A stretch of 64,000 bases of DNA, taken from NCBI RefSeq assembly GCF_041060425.1, contig NZ_JAULBC010000001.1, positions 186,001-250,000 on the forward strand, read 5' to 3'. The first letter of the stretch is position 1. Each line of letters opens with the position of its first letter. A program made the translations under genes and the position numbers. The notes beneath the pieces were generated by a model. That model searched no databases. It saw only the letters and a program-made list of their open reading frames with translations, and was not told where the DNA came from. Shown in pieces: positions 57,049 to 64,000 of the stretch. The DNA comes from Danxiaibacter flavus. Its GTDB lineage: Bacteria > Bacteroidota > Bacteroidia > Chitinophagales > Chitinophagaceae.

Positions 57049-57534
57049 TTACATTACATTTTCCGGGCTCACCAAATAATTTCTCAGCGTTATTCTTGCC
57101 CTGTGAAGGTACACCTTCACCTGGCTGGCATTCAAACCGGTTATATGCCCTATTTCTTCATAGCTGTATCCTTCATAATCTTTCAGCATAACCAGGCTTT
57201 TTTGTGTGTCATTCAGCTTGTTTAACGCTTCACGTAATGTCTTCTTTACATCATGTGCGGGCGACTGGTGCGCCCTGGCATCGGATTGAACCTCATCTTT
57301 TAACTGAACCCTTTTCACTTTGCGAATGTGATCGATCATTTGGTTGTACGCAACAGTAAAAAGGTAAGATTTGGATTTGGCAGCGTCAACTGCCTCAATA
57401 TTCCGCCAAAGCTTTTCGAAGGCAGTCTGAACAATATCCCGTGCGTCTTCCTCATGCCTTAAATTTTTCACTATAAAACGAAAAACATTATCTGCATAAA
57501 GGTTAACACATTCGTTATATTCTTTTTCTGTCAT
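57049..57534 (-). CDS. ECF-type RNA polymerase sigma factor
   Basis: The 161-residue protein has region 2 (NVFRFIVKNLRHEEDARDIVQTAFEKLW and SYLFTVAYNQMIDHIRK) and region 4 (ALNKLNDTQKSLVMLKDYEGYSYEEIGHITG, then QVKVYLHRAR). It lacks region 3, as in ECF factors. It heads the operon with the membrane anti-sigma-like gene 74 bases downstream and likely controls envelope genes. Confidence 0.93.
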   Translation of the reverse strand: MTEKEYNECVNLYADNVFRFIVKNLRHEEDARDIVQTAFEKLWRNIEAVDAAKSKSYLFTVAYNQMIDHIRKVKRVQLKDEVQSDARAHQSPAHDVKKTLREALNKLNDTQKSLVMLKDYEGYSYEEIGHITGLNASQVKVYLHRARITLRNYLVSPENVM

Positions 57535-57617
57535 AAACGGTTTAATTCAGATTGATTGCCTTTCGTGATTGTTGTACGTAACAGCGAAGTAAATGTTACA
57601 TAACAGGCGAAAATTTT

Positions 57618-57833
57618 TTACCGCAGGGTAGTTTTTATGGGGAACAGGCTTTCATGAAAAAGAAAATTGCCGTAATTGGAATCGCTGGAGTTAGCGCTTT
57701 CTCCATTGCAGTTCTCCTGCAAAAGCTGCGCATTGCTGGCCCGGGAAGTATAGATGTATGACAGCAAAAGCCAGGAAAGGATGAATATTGCAGTCATAAC
57801 AAATAAGGGTAATATATTGATTGAGTATTTCAC
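57618..57833 (-). CDS. Possible small membrane protein
   Basis: A 71-residue frame with a GTG start encodes one hydrophobic helix (INILPLFVMTAIFILSWLLLSYIY) and a polar tail. TATCTTCG lies about 30 bases upstream on the minus strand as a weak -7 match. There is no recognised homologue, so it may be chance. Confidence 0.35.
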   Translation of the reverse strand: MKYSINILPLFVMTAIFILSWLLLSYIYTSRASNAQLLQENCNGESANSSDSNYGNFLFHESLFPIKTTLR

Positions 57834-58207
57834 ATTAGGAAGATTTGGTTCTACGAAGATAATCGTATATCTGAATTAAAACAACATTTTTTCCGCGATA
57901 ATATCCATTTCACAAATCATTAACTTGAACGTTGAAGACTGTTTTTTGTTACAGGGCCTTTCTTAAAATGTTGAGTTTATTTCGCCGGGAGTTTAAACGT
58001 TAATGCTGTAGGATTGTTGTGTAATGGATTGTTAATTCGATTTTCCAGGTACGATTTACATGCCTACCCGTATGAATCCATTCAGGCGGGTACGAAGTAC
58101 CTTACTCGGAGCGGGTGTATTTTTATTCAACTACGTAAATAACAATCTTGTTTTTATATTGTGATAATATATGTCTGAATTTAATATAACCTGTAAAGAC
58201 AAAATGC
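57834..58207. other. Intergenic region without a recognised feature
   Basis: No gene, array or clear terminator is visible in these 374 bases. A weak inverted pair (TACCCG and CGGGTA, 58061-58094) has no T run. It may hold the promoter of the small gene on its left and the 3' flank of the hydrolase on its right. Confidence 0.4.
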
Positions 58208-59011
58208 TTACTGCAGGAAAGTAATAACTGCATTTGAAAACTCTTTCGTTTTTGATGCACCGCCATGATCTCCCGGAACCTTCACATATTTACTTCCCGG
58301 TATCATTGCTGCAAGATCAGGTGCAGCACCGTTATCCTCATCCTTATCTCCGCACACTAAAAGAACCGGTTTGCTTATTGTTCCCAGTTGTTTGGGTGTT
58401 GTAAACGGCTGCCATTTTTGTTGAAGAGCAAGTGCTGTTTGATCAAGTCCTGATTGCTGTACGTTTTTTACCACTGCAGCGAGCTGAGGCACATCTTTAC
58501 CACTAAGTGCTTCATAGAACATGATCCTTCTGGGCCATGCACTATCAGTAAAGCCAGTGCCCATTCCACCCATCACTGCTTTTTGAACATTCTTGTCAAG
58601 CATTAATAATCTCGATACAATAATTGAACCTCTTGAATAACCCACTGCATAATAGTCATTGACATGCAGATAATGCAACAGACCAATGATGTCTTTGGCT
58701 TCAGCATCATTACTATATCCCTCATCAGTGTGCGGTTTCCCGGATTTGCCATTGCCGCGCAGATCAAGCAGTATAACTTTATATCCTGAAGATATAAGAT
58801 CTGTATATAACTGGCTTTTTTTCCATGATTCGCCTTTCCCCATAAAGCCATGAACCAATACAACGGGTTTGCCCGCTCCGGACGTTTCATAGTAAATGGG
58901 CGTATTATCAAACGATTTGTAAAACCCGGAATCAGTTACTGGTGCAGTAGCTTTCTGTGCGTGGATCGAACAGGTAATAAACAATGCAAGTATGCAAAAA
59001 ATATTTTTCAT
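58208..59011 (-). CDS. Secreted alpha/beta hydrolase
   Basis: The 267-residue protein has a signal peptide (MKNIFCILALFITCSIHAQ), the oxyanion-hole region VVLVHGFMGKGESW, the nucleophile elbow YAVGYSRGSIIVS, the acid region VCGDKDEDNG and the C-terminal PGDHGG (His). It would be a periplasmic esterase, lipase or similar; the substrate is unknown. Confidence 0.88.
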   Translation of the reverse strand: MKNIFCILALFITCSIHAQKATAPVTDSGFYKSFDNTPIYYETSGAGKPVVLVHGFMGKGESWKKSQLYTDLISSGYKVILLDLRGNGKSGKPHTDEGYSNDAEAKDIIGLLHYLHVNDYYAVGYSRGSIIVSRLLMLDKNVQKAVMGGMGTGFTDSAWPRRIMFYEALSGKDVPQLAAVVKNVQQSGLDQTALALQQKWQPFTTPKQLGTISKPVLLVCGDKDEDNGAAPDLAAMIPGSKYVKVPGDHGGASKTKEFSNAVITFLQ

Positions 59012-59045
59012 CGTAAGTAAGTTCGGTTTGTGAAATGCTGGTAAT

Positions 59046-60320
59046 TTATTTTAGAGCCTGGTACACAACATTCCTGAATTTTTTTACAAATTCGCCATAC
59101 TGCGCAAAGGGCTGTATGTTGGTATAAACTAGTAGAATCAAGTCTTCCTTCGTATCGATGGTATACTCACTGCAATACATTCCTCCCCATGTTAAAGATC
59201 CGGGCGAGGCGTTGTCTCCATAGTGCGATTCAGCTGTAATAATCTGCAGGCCCAAACCAAATTTATCTTTTCTGTCCCACACTTCAAGATCACCTATCTG
59301 ATTCTTTTCCATCATTTCAACAGTCTTTCTTCCTAAAATTTGGGCATGATTAAAGCTGCCTTTGTTTAGAATCATCTGGCACAGGTTCGCGTAATCTCTA
59401 ATGGTACTTACGATTCCCGCGCCGCCAGAAAAATATGTTCTGGCACCGGAAATAGAAAAGTTGCGGTAATCATTATTCGAATTCACTGTCAACTTATCGG
59501 CAGGGTTGTTTTTGCTGTACAGCTCAACGAGCCTGCGGGCTTTATTCTCAGGTAAATAGAAGTATGTATCATTCATGCCAAGCGGCTGCAATACTTTTTC
59601 TTTGAGAAAAACATCAAGTGGTTGTTTGCTTAATACTTCAATCAAATATCCGAGCACATCTGTATTGAGACCATAAACAAACTTTTCTCCCGGATCTGCA
59701 ATTAAAGGACGGGCCGCAATCTTTTTTACAACTTCAGCCAGCACATCTGGTTTGGTAGAACCGAAATAGGGAATGCTGTTGAATGGGTCCAGTTTTTGCA
59801 ATGGATGGTCATACGGAATACCTGCGGTATGCGAAAGTAAATGGCGTATCGTTATTTCCGAAGCAGCAGGCCTGGTTTCGTATTTGCCTGTTGCGGTATC
59901 GTAACTCACCAACACTTTTGGCTGGCGGAATTCTGGAATGTATTTGCTGATCGGATCATCCAGTACAAATTTGCCTTGTTCAAACAACGTCAATAGTCCC
60001 ACCGTTACCACAAGTTTTGTTTGCGAGGCGATGCGGTAAATGTCATCCGTTTTGGCAGGCGTTTTCTTTTCCAGGCTGCTGTATCCGTATGCTTTATACT
60101 GAACTATTTTACCTTTTCGTGCGACAAAAGTAATTGCATTGGGAGCTATGCCTGCGTCAACGAAATATTGCATTAATGAATCAATCCTGCGCAGCCTGCT
60201 TTCTGAAAAACCATCCTGTTCGGGATTTGTTGACTGCGAAAATTGTTGAGGTGCTTCGTTCTGACTGAATGCAACTAGCGCAGCCAATACTAACGAGAAA
60301 AGCAAAGCAAGTTGTTTCAT
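59046..60320 (-). CDS. Secreted serine hydrolase, class C beta-lactamase family
   Basis: The 424-residue protein has a signal peptide (ending VAFSQ), the S-x-x-K motif in IASQTKLVVTVG, a Y-x-N-like motif in FVYGLNTDVLGYLIEV, and a C-terminal WGGMYCSEYTID block. It belongs to the EstB/PBP4* type family, including esterases and D-amino peptidases as well as beta-lactamases. A lactamase role cannot be claimed. It lies 34 bases from the hydrolase gene on the same strand. Confidence 0.87.
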   Translation of the reverse strand: MKQLALLFSLVLAALVAFSQNEAPQQFSQSTNPEQDGFSESRLRRIDSLMQYFVDAGIAPNAITFVARKGKIVQYKAYGYSSLEKKTPAKTDDIYRIASQTKLVVTVGLLTLFEQGKFVLDDPISKYIPEFRQPKVLVSYDTATGKYETRPAASEITIRHLLSHTAGIPYDHPLQKLDPFNSIPYFGSTKPDVLAEVVKKIAARPLIADPGEKFVYGLNTDVLGYLIEVLSKQPLDVFLKEKVLQPLGMNDTYFYLPENKARRLVELYSKNNPADKLTVNSNNDYRNFSISGARTYFSGGAGIVSTIRDYANLCQMILNKGSFNHAQILGRKTVEMMEKNQIGDLEVWDRKDKFGLGLQIITAESHYGDNASPGSLTWGGMYCSEYTIDTKEDLILLVYTNIQPFAQYGEFVKKFRNVVYQALK

Positions 60321-60436
60321 GGTTAAGTAGCAGTTATTGGTTATTTAAGATAGTAAGAAATCGTATTGCTACAAAACGACCAGGGAATATAGTTGACAAA
60401 ATGGTAGCAGACACTGAAAAATGGCCGCAGGAAGAA

Positions 60437-60465
60437 TAAAAAAAGGAGCGTTAAGCTCCTTCTTT
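60437..60465 (-). terminator. Terminator after the RND transporter gene
   Basis: Stem AAGGAGC/GCTCCTT with a GTTAA loop and a T run on the minus strand. Confidence 0.75.
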
Positions 60466-60480
60466 TATTCAGTTTATCGA

Positions 60481-62835
60481 TTACAATCTTTCTAAGGCAG
60501 GCTTTTCTTTATCCGGTTGTTTTTTGGATAAAGAGTTTATCAGTACCGGTAACAACACGAGGTTGGTAAATGTTCCGGTTACCAACGTGAGTGATGTAAG
60601 CCATCCTAATGTTTTAGTGCCTCCAAAGCTGCTAAAGCAAAAGATCACGAAACCTGCAATCAACACCAGTGAGGTATAAATAATACTCACGCCTGTATGG
60701 TGAATGGTTTGAACGAGCGTTTGCTTTACATGATTGTGATGTAACGGCAATTCCTGTTTATAATTGACCAGGAACCGTATCGTGACGTCGATAGCAATTC
60801 CTAATGCCACGCTGAATACAAGCACAGTCGATGGTTTTAATGCAATCTCAGTCCAACCCATTACGCCCGCCGTTACCAGCAATGGAATAACATTTGGAAT
60901 TAAAGAGCAAAGCAATATTCTGAAAGAACGGAACAGGTAAAGCATACATAAAGCAATCAACAGGAATGCCCAGAAAATACTTTCTTTAAGGCCATTGATA
61001 ATAAACGCAGATCCTTCTAAAAAAGTAACAGTGCTTCCGGTAAAAGTTACTTTGTAGTGAGCCGTATCAAATACCTTGTTAGCCTCTTGCTGAAAGTCAT
61101 TTAATAATGCCGGAAGTTTTGCACTACCAATATCTTTCATATTTACACTTATTCTCGCCATTTGTTTCGAGCTGTCCATAAAAGTGTTCAGCAGTTTCGA
61201 GAAGCCGTTGTTTTTAGCGGCAGTGTCTTTGCTGCCTGACCCTTTAAGATATTTAGCCATTAAAGGAATATCAAACTCCGTCGGCGTAACATAATTGGTA
61301 CTATCACCATCATAGTACCCCTGTTTAGCAAATTTTAAACCTTCCACGAACGAAAGTGGCTTTGCTGTTTCAGGCCTTTCTGCTACATAACGCGAGAACT
61401 CATCAATCTTTTCAATTGGTGAAAGCGATTTTGTAAGACCGTTTTTCTTTTTTGTGTCAACCACAATTTCAAGCGGCATAACACCATCAAAATTGCCTTC
61501 AAACCATTTCAGGTCTGTATAGATCTTATCGTTCTTGGGAAGGTCATCTACAATAAAACCTTCGCTTTTGATCCGTAGTATTCCAATTACCGCAATAGCA
61601 GTGATAATAAAAGAAATACCATACACCCATTTGCCGTGCTTAAATGCCCAGCGCTCAATGGTAAATAGTTGTCTTTGCAGAAACGCGTTGTCAAGATATT
61701 TTATATGGCGTTTTTTAGGCACCGACAAATAGCTTAGAACACTTGGGATGAATATCAACGAAATGATGAACAGTGCCATAATGTTTATGCCTGATACCAC
61801 ACCAAATTCTTTCAACAGATCGCTTTTGGTAAAAGCAAAAACAGCAAAACCAATAGCGGCTGCGATATTGCAGAATAATGTAACAATACCCATGCGTCCG
61901 ACCATTGTGACCAGCGCTTTTTCTTTATTGCCGGTCTCCTTGTAAGCCGAGTGATATTTATTCAGGAAATATATGCAATTGGGAATGCCGATTACAACTA
62001 CCAATGGGGGAATTAGCGCTGTTAGCAATGTTATTTTGTAACCACACATAACCATTGTTGCAAGGCTCCAGACAACACCCATTCCCACAACTAAAAGGCT
62101 CATTATTGTGGCGCTAACAGACCTGAAGAAAATTATTAAAGTAACAGCAGATAAAACAAGCGAACCAATAAGGAACCATCTCATCTCTGCTGCAATGCGG
62201 TCCGCTACCACTGTTCTGATAAAAGGCAACCCGCTTACATGTATTTGTCCACCTGCGGTCTGCTCAAATATTTTAACTTTTGCAATAATGTCATTTACGA
62301 GTATTGTCCGGTATTTGCTGTTTGCCAACTCTTTGTTCAGGCGAACACCCATCAGGTATGCATGTGTTTGGCGATTATACATGCGCGTGTCATAAAATGG
62401 AAGGTTTTCAAATACGGCCTTGTCGCTGTCCAGAAGAGCCTGGTCTGTATAGGGATAATTAAAGATTCTTTTGGGCACCAACTTTTCAGATGTGTCTTTT
62501 ACCAGGTTAAGTGCTTCAGGGATACTGATGATTTCTTCAACACCCTTAACTGTTTTCAGTTCTTTATGCAACTTGCCGTATGCATTGAACACTTTTGTTG
62601 TATAAAAGTTTCCGGATTCAAGTCCAAGAACAAGTGTGCTGCCGTCGTCGCCGAATTTATTTCTGAATTGCTGGTATTCCTGGTATTTGATATTGTCGGT
62701 GGGAATGGCTCTTGTAAATTCATAACTCAACTGCACTTTTGATGCTTTAAATGCCATGAATGCTGTAATTCCCGCTAATACTACCAATAACGCAAGTCGA
62801 TAACGTAAAATAAACCTGCCTAAACTATACCACAT
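60481..62835 (-). CDS. RND superfamily (MMPL/sterol-sensing-like) transporter
   Basis: The 784-residue protein has twelve helices in two halves, each with a large periplasmic loop. Helix groups with LVVVIGIPNCIYFLNKYH (first half) and VFSVALGIAIDVTIRFLVNY (second half) are typical of MMPL/HpnN-like RND proteins. It lacks the length of drug-efflux RND pumps (about 1040 residues) and no membrane-fusion partner is encoded nearby, so it probably exports lipids or hydrophobic molecules. Confidence 0.88.
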   Translation of the reverse strand: MWYSLGRFILRYRLALLVVLAGITAFMAFKASKVQLSYEFTRAIPTDNIKYQEYQQFRNKFGDDGSTLVLGLESGNFYTTKVFNAYGKLHKELKTVKGVEEIISIPEALNLVKDTSEKLVPKRIFNYPYTDQALLDSDKAVFENLPFYDTRMYNRQTHAYLMGVRLNKELANSKYRTILVNDIIAKVKIFEQTAGGQIHVSGLPFIRTVVADRIAAEMRWFLIGSLVLSAVTLIIFFRSVSATIMSLLVVGMGVVWSLATMVMCGYKITLLTALIPPLVVVIGIPNCIYFLNKYHSAYKETGNKEKALVTMVGRMGIVTLFCNIAAAIGFAVFAFTKSDLLKEFGVVSGINIMALFIISLIFIPSVLSYLSVPKKRHIKYLDNAFLQRQLFTIERWAFKHGKWVYGISFIITAIAVIGILRIKSEGFIVDDLPKNDKIYTDLKWFEGNFDGVMPLEIVVDTKKKNGLTKSLSPIEKIDEFSRYVAERPETAKPLSFVEGLKFAKQGYYDGDSTNYVTPTEFDIPLMAKYLKGSGSKDTAAKNNGFSKLLNTFMDSSKQMARISVNMKDIGSAKLPALLNDFQQEANKVFDTAHYKVTFTGSTVTFLEGSAFIINGLKESIFWAFLLIALCMLYLFRSFRILLCSLIPNVIPLLVTAGVMGWTEIALKPSTVLVFSVALGIAIDVTIRFLVNYKQELPLHHNHVKQTLVQTIHHTGVSIIYTSLVLIAGFVIFCFSSFGGTKTLGWLTSLTLVTGTFTNLVLLPVLINSLSKKQPDKEKPALERL

Positions 62836-63110
62836 GTGCTAAATAGGTTATATGAAGAATGGCACAAAGAAAAGAATTATTGGCGAATGTGCTATCGGTT
62901 AAGGGGGCGGAGGGCCCTGCCGGAGTCCAAAAAATTCCCGGCATTTTAAAATGCTGATGGATATTAGGTGGATGACGGCTTTTTTTCAGTGTTTCGTTAC
63001 CGATTCGGGGTAGTATGCAGCGCCTTTTCTTTTGAAAAAGAATGTTTTAACAAAATAAAAAGTTGGATGCATCAGTTTTATGTATTTACTTTGAATCACA
63101 AAGTGCTTTT

Positions 63111-63794
63111 ATGGATGAAAAATCACAGCATCTGGATTCAATCAGGGATATTAAAAAAATGATGGAGAGAAGTAGCCGCTTTATCAGCCTCAGTGGTTTG
63201 AGCGGAGTAGCTGCAGGAATTTGTGCCCTGGTAGGAGCCTGGTTTGGTTACGGCATCGTTCATGGCAGCCATGGAGATGAAATTCGCAACAATCTGCTTC
63301 GCCTTCGTGATAAGGAGGGTGATATTTCCCTTGCTGATTATGCGGGCAATTCTTTATTAAAGATCGGTTTGCTGACATTTGCGGCAGCTTTTGTTTCAGC
63401 GTTTATTTTTACTTATATCAGAAGCAGGAAGAATCATACGCCGCTGTGGGGAACCACTGCAAGGCGCTTGATGGTAAATGTGTGTGTGCCAATAGCTGCT
63501 GGTGGCATTTACCTTTTAACATTATTGAAGTACGGCGTGTTTGGTCTGATCGCTCCGGGATGTCTTATATTTTATGGCCTGGCTTTAATTAATGCAAGCA
63601 AGTACACGTTGGTTGAAATCCGGTACCTCGGATACGGCCAGTTAATATTGGGAATAATAAATTTAGCTTATCCGGGTTACGGTCTTTATTTTTGGGCATT
63701 TGGATTTGGAATTTTACATATCGTGTATGGAACGGTAATGTGGTGGAAGTATGAGCGAAATTCCGGTGATGAGTCAGCCGTTCATAACCAATAG
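63111..63794 (+). CDS. Integral membrane protein of unknown function
   Basis: I start at 63111 (MDEKSQHLDSIRDIKKMMERSSRFISL), giving 227 residues; the frame is open to 63063. Five to six helices follow a charged N-terminus, including FISLSGLSGVAAGICALVGAWFGYG and LMVNVCVPIAAGGIYLLTLL. A winged-helix regulator gene follows 37 bases later. This pair is common in Bacteroidota; the function is unknown. TTACTTTG (63086-63093) may be a -7 box. Confidence 0.78.
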   Translation: MDEKSQHLDSIRDIKKMMERSSRFISLSGLSGVAAGICALVGAWFGYGIVHGSHGDEIRNNLLRLRDKEGDISLADYAGNSLLKIGLLTFAAAFVSAFIFTYIRSRKNHTPLWGTTARRLMVNVCVPIAAGGIYLLTLLKYGVFGLIAPGCLIFYGLALINASKYTLVEIRYLGYGQLILGIINLAYPGYGLYFWAFGFGILHIVYGTVMWWKYERNSGDESAVHNQ

Positions 63795-63831
63795 CGGTAT
63801 ATACATTAGCAGATAATGGCAATAGTTGCGC

Positions 63832-64000
63832 ATGAAGAATCCCATTGAGCATTTAAATAAAGTTTTTGACAGCAGGATCCGCCTGGGTATCATGAGCTCC
63901 CTTATGGTAAATGAGGAAGTAAGCTTTAATGAATTGAAGGAGTTGATACAGGTTACGGATGGTAATCTTGCCAGCCATTTAAAGACGCTTGAGGAACATA
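63832..64000 (+). CDS. Winged-helix transcriptional regulator, 3' end outside the window
   Basis: The first 56 residues read MKNPIEHLNKVFDSRIRLGI, then MSSLMVNEEVSFNELKELIQ, then a recognition helix in TDGNLASHLKTLEEH. This is the DNA-binding start of an ArsR/MarR-like winged-helix protein of about 100 residues in full. It probably regulates the membrane protein gene before it. Confidence 0.85.
   Translation, partial: MKNPIEHLNKVFDSRIRLGIMSSLMVNEEVSFNELKELIQVTDGNLASHLKTLEEH

Overview
The window looks like chromosomal DNA of a Bacteroidota species, most likely of the Chitinophagaceae or a close relative. The evidence is moderate GC, promoters of the TAnnTTTG type (some with TTTG about 19 bases upstream), a fused CcoN-CcoO cbb3 oxidase, DUF5689 and TonB-receptor surface genes, PepSY-like and GxxExxY proteins, two tandem clpP genes and OmpA with calcium-binding repeats. 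No phage, integrase, transposase or CRISPR array was seen. The placement rests on gene content only.

Layout. 1-2600: a partial secreted glycoside-hydrolase-like gene and a membrane acyltransferase. 2901-4181: ribosomal operon rpsF-rpsR-rplI. 4761-10885: an FKBP isomerase, then a TonB receptor and an OB-fold/lamin-tail lipoprotein divergent from a secreted endonuclease/phosphatase; together these may scavenge nucleic acids. 11092-16831: pepP, pssA, purS, rsmI, a PepSY-like protein and an M1 peptidase. 16832-17900: a rearranged region with gene remnants around a GxxExxY nuclease-like gene. 17973-21760: cysQ-cysC-cysD-cysN, which makes and recycles PAPS. 22026-26675: six genes resembling a pathway for a CMP-activated sugar acid. 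26781-31238: recJ, a long-chain polyprenyl diphosphate synthase and an OmpA-family protein. 31350-42387: a serine hydrolase, then the cbb3 oxidase assembly and structural cluster (hemerythrin-like protein, ccoI, ccoS, ccoNO, ccoQ, ccoP, ccoG, fixH, SafE-like). 42616-47081: VanZ-like protein, gcvH, an ABC exporter pair and a polysaccharide flippase. 47148-54004: tRNA-Leu, trigger factor, clpP-clpP-clpX and serS, a protein folding and turnover block. 54276-57534: an L,D-transpeptidase and an ECF sigma/anti-sigma/outer-membrane operon. 58208-64000: two hydrolases, an RND transporter, a membrane protein and the start of a winged-helix regulator.

The most unusual feature is not a gene. At least nine intergenic gaps carry short arrays built from degenerate 7-base units. 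The word differs between loci (for example TTATACG, AGCTATC, CAGGTAT, AAAGCCC, TTGAGAT), but the period is always seven. Arrays often come as two inverted arms facing each other across an unrelated spacer, and they abut or overlap stop codons of the neighbouring genes. A duplicated segment near 17 kb offers what looks like an occupied and an empty version of one such site. I know of heptanucleotide tandem repeats in filamentous cyanobacteria but not of a description of this arrangement in Bacteroidota; that is a limit of my knowledge, not proof of novelty.
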